Source: Mycobacterium sp. (GTDB taxonomy: Bacteria > Actinomycetota > Actinomycetes > Mycobacteriales > Mycobacteriaceae). Taken from it: a stretch of 33,236 bases of DNA. A model generated the notes under the pieces. The model was given only the letters and a program-made list of their open reading frames with translations, was not told the origin of the DNA and made no database searches. The stretch's first letter is position 1, and every line of letters starts with the position of its first letter. A program made the position numbers and the translations under genes. Shown here one piece after another: positions 23,771 to 31,482 of this stretch. The stretch spans positions 1 through 33,236 of the forward strand of contig JAOPVI010000060.1 in NCBI GenBank assembly GCA_025966225.1, read 5' to 3'.

Positions 23771-25921
23771 CCGCCAGCGCACGCCCGCATCGTGTCGATC
23801 GACAAGGCTGCGGCACTCGCGGTGCCCGGCGTGCACCGGGTCTATACATGGGAGGACGTCCCCCGAAAGCGTTACAGCACTGCGATCCACACCGACCACC
23901 TGGTAGATCCCGATGACACCTACATGCTCGACAATGTCGTGCGCTTCGCCGGGCAGCGGGTGGTGGCCGTACTCGCCGACTCGGTCCGCGCTGCCGATGA
24001 GGGTGCCCGCTTGGTCGTCGTGGAGTACGAGCTGCTGCCCGCGGTCTTCGACCCCGAAGAAGCGATGGCCGACGGTGCACCTCAACTGCACAGCTACGAC
24101 GACCCCTTCGCCCACGACAAGGACCGCAACATCCTGCTCGAGTTGCACGGCGAAATCGGCGATGTCGAAGCGGGTTTCGCCGCGGCCGACGTGATCCACG
24201 AAGCCACCTACTTCTCGCCGCGGGTGCAGCACGCACACCTCGAGACGCACGGAACGATCGCGTGGATGGAGGACGGCCGGCTCAACGTCCGGACCGCCTC
24301 GCAGTCACCCTCGATCGCCAAGCTCAAACTGTCCCATCTGTTCAGTCTGCGGCCCGACCAGCTGCGGGTGTTCTGCACGCGCGTGGGCGGCGGTTTCGGC
24401 GGCAAGCAGGAGTTGATCTCCGAGGACCTGCCCGCTATGGCCACGCTCGACACCGGACGCCCCGTGTCATGGGAGTTCACCCGCGAAGAGGAGTTCACCA
24501 CCGCTTCGCCGCGGCACCCAATGAAGTGCACGGTCAAGCTCGGCGCCAAGGCCGACGGGACGTTGACCGCATTCGGCTACCGCAATGTCTCCAACACCGG
24601 CGCCTACGGCAATCACGGCGGTGAGACGCTATTCGCCGCCGGTGCCGCGATCGCGCTATACCGTTGTCCCAACAAGAAGTTCGATGCCTGGTCGGTCTAC
24701 ACCAACACCGTGCCCAGCGGCGCGCTACGCGGCTACGGCATGACACAGCCCGGATACGCGGTGGAATGCGCCATCCACGAGTTGGCTGTCAAGCTCGGCA
24801 TGGACCCGATGGAACTGCGGCGGCGCAACGTCGTACGCCCCGGCGATGCCCTGTTGGCGCTCGCCGACCACGCCGACGACGTCGAGTTCACCGAGGACGG
24901 CATCATGGCTTGCATCGACCTGGTCGACGAGGCGCTGCGACTCGACGACAGCGGCCGCGACCTCGGCGCCGACTGGCTCGTCGGCGCGGGCGCCGCGGCC
25001 TCGCTACACGAGACGGCACCTCCCACCGACCACATCTCGGACGCGTGGGCGACCCTGTGCGATGACGGTATGTATGAGATCGCAGTGGGCACAGTCGAAT
25101 TCGGTGAGGGTACCTCCACTGTGCACGTCCAGATCGCGGCCACGAACCTCGGAACCACACCGGACCGGATCCGCCTGGTGCAGTCCGACACCGACAAGAC
25201 GGGATTCGACACCGGTGCGTTCGCGAGTGCAGGCATGTTCGTGGCAGGCAACGCGGTGAACTATGCCTCGGTCGCGCTGCGGAAGCGGCTCCTGGGATTC
25301 GCGGCCACCCACACGGGTGTCGACGTCGCCGAATGCGCGATGGACGACGACGGGATCGTGTGCGGTGACACCCGCCTGTCACTGGCCGAGCTGCTCGAGT
25401 CCTCCCGTTTCCGTGGCGTTCGGTTCACGGAGGCGCGCAAGGCCTATGGTTCGCCCCGCAGCGTCACGTCCAACTCGCACGGCTTCCGGATCGCGGTGCA
25501 CCGGATCACCGGTGAGATCCGCATCCTCTACAGCGTGCACGCCACCGACGCCGGAGTGATCATCAATCCCGCGCAGGTGCGCGGTCAGGTCGACGGCGGA
25601 GTCGCGATGGGCCTCGGCTTCGCGCTCACCGAGAACTTCCACGTCGACGACAAGGGGGTGATGGTCAACCCGAACCTACGCAATTACCGCATCCCCACCT
25701 ACGCCGACGCGCCCCGCACCGAGCTGCTCTTCGTGAAGTCGACGGACTCCGTCGGACCGATGAAGGCCAAGGGCATGGCCGAGTGCTGCATCAACCCGGT
25801 GGCGCCCGCGCTTGCCAACGCACTCGAGGACGCCACCGGCGTGCGCTACCGCGATTTGCCGCTGTCCCCCGAACGCATCTACGCCCGGCTCACCACCGCT
25901 CGTTTGATCCCGGCGACCTGA
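23771..25921 (+). CDS. Molybdenum-binding (large) subunit of a xanthine dehydrogenase-family enzyme, downstream of the TAG
   Basis: About 716 residues in the same frame as the 2Fe-2S part. It begins inside the hammerhead domain (AHARIVSIDKAAALAVPGVH). Cofactor-binding parts are intact: RVGGGFGGKQELISEDLPA, GALRGYGMTQPGYAVECAIH (the RG-Y-G loop near the active site), GTVEFGEGTSTVHVQIAATN, and KGMAECCINPVAPALANAL, where the conserved active-site glutamate is expected. Restart is conceivable at GTG 23792, but no ribosome-binding site is visible and the first part of the hammerhead domain would be missing. Substrate is uncertain. Xanthine or hypoxanthine is favoured by the neighbouring guanine deaminase fragment, but other heterocycles or aldehydes are possible. 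Confidence 0.83.
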   Translation, partial: PPAHARIVSIDKAAALAVPGVHRVYTWEDVPRKRYSTAIHTDHLVDPDDTYMLDNVVRFAGQRVVAVLADSVRAADEGARLVVVEYELLPAVFDPEEAMADGAPQLHSYDDPFAHDKDRNILLELHGEIGDVEAGFAAADVIHEATYFSPRVQHAHLETHGTIAWMEDGRLNVRTASQSPSIAKLKLSHLFSLRPDQLRVFCTRVGGGFGGKQELISEDLPAMATLDTGRPVSWEFTREEEFTTASPRHPMKCTVKLGAKADGTLTAFGYRNVSNTGAYGNHGGETLFAAGAAIALYRCPNKKFDAWSVYTNTVPSGALRGYGMTQPGYAVECAIHELAVKLGMDPMELRRRNVVRPGDALLALADHADDVEFTEDGIMACIDLVDEALRLDDSGRDLGADWLVGAGAAASLHETAPPTDHISDAWATLCDDGMYEIAVGTVEFGEGTSTVHVQIAATNLGTTPDRIRLVQSDTDKTGFDTGAFASAGMFVAGNAVNYASVALRKRLLGFAATHTGVDVAECAMDDDGIVCGDTRLSLAELLESSRFRGVRFTEARKAYGSPRSVTSNSHGFRIAVHRITGEIRILYSVHATDAGVIINPAQVRGQVDGGVAMGLGFALTENFHVDDKGVMVNPNLRNYRIPTYADAPRTELLFVKSTDSVGPMKAKGMAECCINPVAPALANALEDATGVRYRDLPLSPERIYARLTTARLIPAT

Positions 25922-25924
25922 GCC

Positions 25925-26896
25925 GTGGACGAGAAGAGATCCACCGACAGCGCGGCCACCGTCATCATCGGGCAGCGGGTGCGCCCGGGGTCCGAGCAGG
26001 CCTTCGAGGCCTGGCAGACGGACATGAACACGGAGGCCTCGAAGTACCCGGGCTTCATCGGAGCCGAGATCAACCCTCCCACCGCGGTCCAACCCGACTG
26101 GGTTGTGGTGTATCAGTTCAACTCCGTCGCGCACGTGCAGGCGTGGATCAACAGCGCCACCCGGCAGGAACGGCTGACCGCAGGCGCCCAGTTCTTCGAC
26201 GGTCCTGGCACCCAACAGGTGATCGGGGGCGGCGCGCGCTCCACCGATCCGCTGGTGACCGTGGCGGTGAGTCACCGCGTCAGTCCTGAGAACGTCGCCG
26301 AATTCCTCGAGTGGCAGGAGCGACTTCGGCTGGCGGAGAGCAAGTTTTCCGGATTCCGCGGTAGCGAGCTGTTCCGGCCGGTGGCCGGTGTACAGGACGA
26401 GTGGACGGCGCTGTACCGCTACGACAGCGCCGACGACCTGGACAAGTGGCTCATCTCCGACGAGCGCCGCGCGCTGCTCGCCGAGGGCGAGAAGTTCTCC
26501 GATTACCATTCCCGCACCATCGACAACTCGTTCGGCAGCTGGTTCGCCTTCGACGAGCACGGCCACCAGGCCCCGCCGCCGTCGGACTTCAAGACGGCCA
26601 TCGCAGTCTGGGTCGGCCTCTATCCCACCGTGGTGTTGCTGACCCTCATGGTGTCGCCGTTGCACATGCCGCTGTGGCTGGGCATGTTGATCGGAAACCT
26701 GATGTCCAGCTTCGCCGTCAGCTACCTGGCCATGCCGTACTACGTGAACCCTCTGCTCAAGCGCTGGCTACGGCCGCCGGCCGCGGTGTCGAAGGCGCGC
26801 ACGAACCTGCAGGGCATCGCCATCGTCATTGGGCTCAATCTCTTCTGGGTGGTCGTCTTCTATCTCGTGACCAAGGTCTTCTGGCACCTACCCTAA
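25925..26896 (+). CDS. Tandem ABM-domain protein with C-terminal membrane helices
   Basis: A 323-residue protein. Two antibiotic-biosynthesis-monooxygenase-like (ferredoxin-fold) domains follow each other: residues 10-100 (VIIGQRVRPGSEQAFEAWQ, YPGFIGAEI, WVVVYQFNS) and 108-205 (VTVAVSHRVSPENVAEFLEW, FSGFRGSELF, WTALYRYDS). The last 100 residues hold about three membrane helices (WVGLYPTVVLLTLMVSPLHM, LGMLIGNLMSSFAVSYLAM, GIAIVIGLNLFWVVVFYLV). It starts with GTG three bases after the stop of the large subunit, so it is part of that operon. ABM folds act on aromatic or haem-like compounds, but no catalytic residues can be named here. Its function beside a molybdenum hydroxylase is unknown. Confidence 0.8.
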   Translation: MDEKRSTDSAATVIIGQRVRPGSEQAFEAWQTDMNTEASKYPGFIGAEINPPTAVQPDWVVVYQFNSVAHVQAWINSATRQERLTAGAQFFDGPGTQQVIGGGARSTDPLVTVAVSHRVSPENVAEFLEWQERLRLAESKFSGFRGSELFRPVAGVQDEWTALYRYDSADDLDKWLISDERRALLAEGEKFSDYHSRTIDNSFGSWFAFDEHGHQAPPPSDFKTAIAVWVGLYPTVVLLTLMVSPLHMPLWLGMLIGNLMSSFAVSYLAMPYYVNPLLKRWLRPPAAVSKARTNLQGIAIVIGLNLFWVVVFYLVTKVFWHLP

Positions 26897-26927
26897 GCCC
26901 ACCCCGCTACGCCCGCCCAACCCTGAC

Positions 26928-29900
26928 TCAGCGCCCCCCGAGTGGGGCCGCGGCCGCAAGTCCCGGAATCACGGGAAGCGTGGAAACCAACTTTGGCGCA
27001 AGCGACTTGGCGTCCGGCGCCGAACGTTCCAGCGTGTACTTGCGCACTTCCTGACCGCCCGGCGTCATGCCCGCCACCAGCAGATCGGCGCCGTTGACGG
27101 TGCTGCTCGTCGCCACCGTCACGCCCGGCACAGCGCCGGGGAACGGTGCGAACGACGCGATCTGTTGGTACTCGATGTTCTCCTCGTGATGGTTGGGGTT
27201 GTCCTGGTAGATGCCCGGCTGCCCGTCGAGCAGCGACCCGTTCGACCACACGCGCACGGTGGCCTCGCCGCCGAGTTGGCCGGTGACGATGCTCTTGGCG
27301 CCGCCTGCTGCGCCGGCCACCCATCCCGTGGACAACGCGACGCCGTCCTTGTAATTCTCGTCATAGGCCAGGAACTGCGCCGTCATGCGCGGATCGGTCG
27401 GCTTGCCCGAATGTTGCTGCGGCGTGGTCCCATTGGCCTGCGCCCGGGCCGTTGGGGTGTACAGGTCCCACCGGAACGACTTGATGAGCGGCGGTTCGCC
27501 GGGCCCTGGCGCCGTCACCAGGGACTCCCGGCCCGATCCAAGTTCGACCATGCCGGTGGCCAGGGTGACACCGGACTGAGATCCGGGGTAGGGCGTGAAG
27601 GTGGAGAACACATCCGGCGCCTTGCCCGCCTCACTCGGCAGTGTCGAGGAGAACACCTTCACCTGCGACTCCATCCCCGGACCCGAGCCGACGATGATGT
27701 TGTCCGCCAATGCGTTTCCGTCAATGTCGGCGCCCGTCACGGTCACCCCACCGGTGAAACCCGAGTCGAACGGGGCGAAGCGGGTGAGCTCGGTCTTGAA
27801 CAGGCCGTCCTTCGTGTTGTTTCCGTCGTATGCGACCACCTGCGGGGAGACGCCCTTGCCAGTACCGACGACCAAGTCCAGGATACCGTCGCCGTTGACG
27901 TCGGCCATCGCGACCGACGGCGTGCCCTCGAAATCCGGGAATGGGAACACAGTCTGCAAGACCTTGTCACCGTTGGCATCTCGGATCTGAACTGATGCCG
28001 GCTTACCGTTCGACCCGGGGATCGCCAGCGCATACGTCGAAACCTCGGGGATGACGTTGATGGTGGCCATCAGCCCGTTGTCCTCGTGGTTGAGCCGGTG
28101 GCAGTGGATGACGTAGGTACCCGGGTACTCCAGGAATTCCTGGCGGAGGGTCAGCGTCGCCGGGGTGCTCACGACGTGCATGTCGTTGAATATCGGTGCG
28201 GGCACGTTGACGTTGTCCACCCCCCACGGTTCCACACCCGTCTTGCCCCGGTTCGGGTCGTCGATCTCCATCACCTGAAAGTCGTTGACGTGGATGTGCA
28301 TCGGATGCGCATCGTTGTTGAAGTTGGTGATCTTCCACTCCTCTACGGAGTTGAGGCGCGGCTGGATCAGCGGGACGTTCGGGAACCCTGCGGGTTGAAA
28401 CATGTAGATGACGGCCTTGGGGTCGTTGTGGCTGGCCTTGTCGCCGCCGATCGTGTCGACGATCGTCAGCTCCCGTTTGACGGACGGTGTCATCACCGAC
28501 GTGTCCACGAACGACGTGTAGGCGTCCAGGTTCTGGCCGGGCTCGAAGGCGGTGGTCTGCCCTTGCCCGCTGGTGTCAGGGGTGGCCCGGATCAGGGTCT
28601 GGGTGGGGAACACGAAGAAGCCGTCGGCGAAGCTGAGGTACTTCGGGTCCACGGTCATCGTGCCGAGTACAGCGGGTGTGTTCTTGGTGCCGTTGTTCGT
28701 ATACAGCGCACCCGGAAGAACGAGCGGCGTGGCTTCGGGGTTCGGCGGAAACTCCAGGACCAGATCGCCTTCCTTCGGCATCGTGACCGCGATCGCATAC
28801 CGCGATCCGGGCGGAATGCTCAGCGTCGTTCCGTCCCCGTAGACGGGCCTTTGGACTTGTGTGTAGGGATTGCCGTCTTGCCCGACGATGGCGAACTTCG
28901 GATGGTTCCCGGTGGCTGTCTCGGTCAATCTGACTGTCATGTAGCCGATGTCGCTGATGTTGGCCACCGCCCAGATCTCCGTCTGCCCCGGCTTGATCTT
29001 CAGCTCCGGTTGGAACTGGCCGTTGACGGTGAACTGCACGTCTCGCTGATTGTCCGGGAGTGCCGGGTTCTCCGCGACCTTCTTGGTCGGGCTGTCGAAG
29101 GACATCAGATTCGACGGGATGAACTGGGTCTGGCCGCGGTTGTTGTGTGGCGACAGCGGCCCGGCCCACCACGGCGTGAGGTATTGGGCGCCGATGCTGG
29201 TGTCGGCGATGTTCACCGGGGCCAGGCTCGGCTGATAGGTCCCGTCCGCGAGCTGCGAACCCTCCGGCGGCTTGAGCGTACTCACCCACTGCGGCCAGCT
29301 GTAGTTGTTGAGCTGATGCCCCTTGCCGTTGCGGTCGAAGACGTAGTTGTACTGAAACGCCATGTCGCGCACGGGAATGTTGTTCTGTGTGACGAGTGGC
29401 AGGTTCCCGTCGGGACGGCCGATCTCCAGCAGCCCCGCCAATCCCGCATACGTCTGCTGCGACGTCATCGTATGGCGGTGACTGTGGTACCAGTACAACC
29501 CGTTGGGCATGTTCTTGGGCACGTCGTACGTGTAGGTGTTGCCCATGCCGGCGGGTATCGACAGCAAGACGTTGTCGGCGTTGCCGGATGGACTGACGTG
29601 CAAGCCGTGGGTGTGCAGGTTCAGCGGCGCCTCGGTCAGCGTCGGCGGATAGATGGGCACCTCGCCGCCCTTGGGCGTGAACGCCGGATCGTAGAAGTCC
29701 TGGATTTTCAGGCCCTGTAGATCGTTGTCGTAATGGACGATCAGCTTCTCGCCGGGGTTGACGCGCAGCGTGGGTGCGGGATAGACGTTGTCGCCCTTGG
29801 TCGATCCGTCCGAACTGGTGCCCTTGATCAGGTCGTAGCCGAAGACCAGGAAGTTGGTCACGGGCTCCTTGACGGTGTCGAGATTGACGGTGCCCTGGTG

Positions 29901-30107
29901 CGCCGACAGACGCACTTCGAGCACGCCGTCCTTGCTCGAGAGGCGCACCGGTTCACGGAACGGAGCCGGTTTGCCGTCGGGACCGGCGTTGACGCCGGGC
30001 GGCGGGTTGGTGGTCACCGGCTTGGTCGACGCGCAACTGGTCATCACCGCGGTCATCGCAACCACCACGGCGAAGGCAAGGACTAATTTGCCTCGACGAA
30101 AGGACAT
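26928..30107 (-). CDS. Large multicopper oxidase lipoprotein with FG-GAP repeats
   Basis: A 1059-residue exported protein, about twice the usual multicopper oxidase. The start MSFRRGKLVLAFAVVVAMTA leads to a lipobox-like VMTSC (Cys 25). All four copper clusters of a multicopper oxidase are present: HTHG (165-168), HSHRH (208-212), HPMHIH (about 600) and HCHRLNHEDNGLM (about 667), so the trinuclear and type 1 sites look complete. After the oxidase, FG-GAP/VCBS-type repeats follow with calcium-loop motifs DVNGDGILDLVVG (about 734) and DIDGNALADNIIVG (about 793) and probably more to the C-terminus, predicting a beta-propeller. Such enzymes oxidise metals or phenols with oxygen outside the cell. 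Manganese, copper or a phenolic substrate cannot be told apart. ATG at 30107 has AGGGGG six bases upstream. The frame back to 30257 overlaps the next gene and is discarded. Confidence 0.87.
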   Translation of the reverse strand: MSFRRGKLVLAFAVVVAMTAVMTSCASTKPVTTNPPPGVNAGPDGKPAPFREPVRLSSKDGVLEVRLSAHQGTVNLDTVKEPVTNFLVFGYDLIKGTSSDGSTKGDNVYPAPTLRVNPGEKLIVHYDNDLQGLKIQDFYDPAFTPKGGEVPIYPPTLTEAPLNLHTHGLHVSPSGNADNVLLSIPAGMGNTYTYDVPKNMPNGLYWYHSHRHTMTSQQTYAGLAGLLEIGRPDGNLPLVTQNNIPVRDMAFQYNYVFDRNGKGHQLNNYSWPQWVSTLKPPEGSQLADGTYQPSLAPVNIADTSIGAQYLTPWWAGPLSPHNNRGQTQFIPSNLMSFDSPTKKVAENPALPDNQRDVQFTVNGQFQPELKIKPGQTEIWAVANISDIGYMTVRLTETATGNHPKFAIVGQDGNPYTQVQRPVYGDGTTLSIPPGSRYAIAVTMPKEGDLVLEFPPNPEATPLVLPGALYTNNGTKNTPAVLGTMTVDPKYLSFADGFFVFPTQTLIRATPDTSGQGQTTAFEPGQNLDAYTSFVDTSVMTPSVKRELTIVDTIGGDKASHNDPKAVIYMFQPAGFPNVPLIQPRLNSVEEWKITNFNNDAHPMHIHVNDFQVMEIDDPNRGKTGVEPWGVDNVNVPAPIFNDMHVVSTPATLTLRQEFLEYPGTYVIHCHRLNHEDNGLMATINVIPEVSTYALAIPGSNGKPASVQIRDANGDKVLQTVFPFPDFEGTPSVAMADVNGDGILDLVVGTGKGVSPQVVAYDGNNTKDGLFKTELTRFAPFDSGFTGGVTVTGADIDGNALADNIIVGSGPGMESQVKVFSSTLPSEAGKAPDVFSTFTPYPGSQSGVTLATGMVELGSGRESLVTAPGPGEPPLIKSFRWDLYTPTARAQANGTTPQQHSGKPTDPRMTAQFLAYDENYKDGVALSTGWVAGAAGGAKSIVTGQLGGEATVRVWSNGSLLDGQPGIYQDNPNHHEENIEYQQIASFAPFPGAVPGVTVATSSTVNGADLLVAGMTPGGQEVRKYTLERSAPDAKSLAPKLVSTLPVIPGLAAAAPLGGR

Positions 30108-30123
30108 GGAACCCCCTGCACCG

Positions 30124-30140
30124 TCAGCAAACGTTGCTGA
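30124..30140. promoter_or_regulatory. Perfect 17-bp dyad upstream of the multicopper oxidase
   Basis: TCAGCAAACGTTGCTGA is a perfect inverted repeat (seven-base arms, three-base centre) beginning 17 bp before the multicopper oxidase ATG. It may be an operator or an mRNA hairpin near the ribosome-binding site. Its sequence does not match the copper-responsive CsoR or RicR sites as I remember them. Confidence 0.45.
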
Positions 30141-30214
30141 GCCACTGGAGGGTACCGAGCGGGCGACCCAATAACCATCGCTTCCCGCAGATAGCGAGTC
30201 CTTGATTTGGTGGT

Positions 30215-30706
30215 CTAGTTCTGCACCGCGGTCTCCTGAGCCGCCAAGGCCCTCCATACGCCGTTCTGGAGCACGAACACGTCGATGAAACGCTCGCGGG
30301 CAACGACCTTTTCACGCTCGGTCACCGTATTGATGCCGTGGATGACGGCGGTGTCACCGTAGACGTCGACGATCTGGTCCGAGGCGTCGAACGTCACGGA
30401 CAGCGGTTTCATGGCGGCGATTTCCTGTGCCCTGTCGAGCGGCTCCCCATCGGCCGTCACGTGTCGGAACGTCGGACCGAGAATCGATTTCACCGCGGTC
30501 ACGTCTCCCGCGGTGATGGCGGTAAGCCAGCGCGCCTCCTGCGCGAGCACGTCCGCGCATGGTGGCGCGTCCAGTGCCAGCGGCGCGCCGGTGCCGCTGT
30601 CGACGCACGTGTCCGCCTGTGCGACCGCAGGGGTCGCGACGACGGCGGCGGCGGTCGCGGCGCCAACCAGGACGGCCCGAACGGCGACGCGCGCGGTTCT
30701 ACTCAT
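30215..30706 (-). CDS. Secreted NTF2-like (DUF4440/SnoaL-type) protein
   Basis: A 163-residue exported protein with signal peptide MSRTARVAVRAVLVGAATAA ending at AVAQA-DT near residue 31. The mature part has the NTF2-like cone fold of DUF4440: LAQEARWLTAITAGDVTAVK, FRHVTADGEPLDRAQEIAAM, IVDVYGDTAVIHGIN and RFIDVFVLQNGVWRALAAQE. The two cysteines in the mature N-terminus (CVDSG and PPCADV) could form a disulfide. ATG at 30706 has GAGGAG eight bases before it. It lies about 107 bp upstream of the multicopper oxidase on the same strand, so co-expression is possible. Ligand or reaction unknown. Confidence 0.83.
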   Translation of the reverse strand: MSRTARVAVRAVLVGAATAAAVVATPAVAQADTCVDSGTGAPLALDAPPCADVLAQEARWLTAITAGDVTAVKSILGPTFRHVTADGEPLDRAQEIAAMKPLSVTFDASDQIVDVYGDTAVIHGINTVTEREKVVARERFIDVFVLQNGVWRALAAQETAVQN

Positions 30707-30771
30707 CGCAGTGCTCCTCGGGTAGCCGGCCCAATACCTCCAGGCTTCGTCGCACAGTCCACTTCACTTGC

Positions 30772-30777
30772 TACGTT
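30772..30777 (+). promoter_or_regulatory. Candidate -10 of the GAP-family gene, leaderless start
   Basis: TACGTT ends eight bases before the ATG at 30786. No ribosome-binding site is present between them, which supports a leaderless message. Confidence 0.45.
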
Positions 30778-30785
30778 GACGGGCG

Positions 30786-31436
30786 ATGTTGACCGAACTG
30801 ATCCCGTTGGCCCTCGTGGTCGCGCTGTCACCGCTGTCGATCATTCCGGCGGTGCTGGTGCTGCACGCCCCGAGTCCTAGGCCAACGGGGTTGGCGTTCC
30901 TGGTGGGTTGGGTCGTCGGCCTGGCGGTGCTGACCTCGGTCTTCGTCGAGGTGTCGAGCCTGCTCGGTGGCGGCCGGGGCACGCCACCGTCCTGGGCGTC
31001 CTACCTACGCATGGTCGTCGGCGCCGCCCTCATCGCGTTCGGTGTCTACAAGTGGCTGACCCGCAAGCGCTCCGAACATTCGCCGAAGTGGATGAGCAGC
31101 TTCGCGACGATCACCCCACTGCGGGCCCTCGTCACCGCCCTGGTCTTGGTCGTCGTCAATCCCAAGGTGCTGTTCATGTGCGCCGCAGCGGGTTTGGCCA
31201 TCGGCACCGAGGGGCTGAGCCGGACGGGCGTCATCCTCGGCGTCGTGTACTACGTGGTGGTTGCCGCGTCCACGGTTGCGCTTCCGATCCTGGCGTACGC
31301 GGTGTCCGGCGACCGGCTCGACGAACCGTTGAACCAGCTCAAGGACTGGATGGAAGCTCAGCACGCCACGCTCGTCGCGGCCATCCTGGTGATTCTCGGT
31401 CTGATGGTGCTGTACAAGGGAATTCACGGCGCTTGA
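30786..31436 (+). CDS. GAP-family (Sap-like) membrane protein
   Basis: A 216-residue protein with six likely membrane helices. The N-terminal ELIPLALVVALSPLSIIPAV, with its conserved Pro pair, and LVTALVLVVVNPKVLFMCAA are typical of the GAP family, which includes the sulfolipid-addressing protein Sap and the glycopeptidolipid factor Gap of mycobacteria. Members help move complex lipids to the cell surface. Which lipid is served cannot be read here, and no lipid biosynthesis cluster is visible in the window. The middle loop is basic (KWLTRKRSEHSPKW) and cytoplasmic by the positive-inside rule. It has its own leaderless promoter and is about 45 bp upstream of the flavohaemoprotein gene. Confidence 0.85.
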   Translation: MLTELIPLALVVALSPLSIIPAVLVLHAPSPRPTGLAFLVGWVVGLAVLTSVFVEVSSLLGGGRGTPPSWASYLRMVVGAALIAFGVYKWLTRKRSEHSPKWMSSFATITPLRALVTALVLVVVNPKVLFMCAAAGLAIGTEGLSRTGVILGVVYYVVVAASTVALPILAYAVSGDRLDEPLNQLKDWMEAQHATLVAAILVILGLMVLYKGIHGA

Positions 31437-31468
31437 GGGCTAGGGGTCCGGCAAGTTGCCATCCGTCC

Positions 31469-31474
31469 TACACT
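31469..31474 (+). promoter_or_regulatory. Candidate -10 of the flavohaemoprotein gene, leaderless start
   Basis: TACACT ends eight bases before the GTG at 31483, which decides the start against a TTG at 31456. No -35 recognised. Confidence 0.45.
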
Positions 31475-31482
31475 CGGACGGC

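Noticed and set aside
23768..23792. Reading the TAG as a normal boundary between two separate subunit genes
   Set aside because: Both sides are one frame and one folded domain, and there is no ribosome-binding site before the next possible start (GTG 23792).
28086..29720. 544-codon plus-strand ORF opposite the multicopper oxidase
   Set aside because: No domain signature. It mirrors the codon-position bias of the oxidase gene.
30108..30257. Longer start of the multicopper oxidase at 30257
   Set aside because: It would overlap the NTF2-like gene, and the ATG at 30107 gives a proper lipoprotein signal with a ribosome-binding site.
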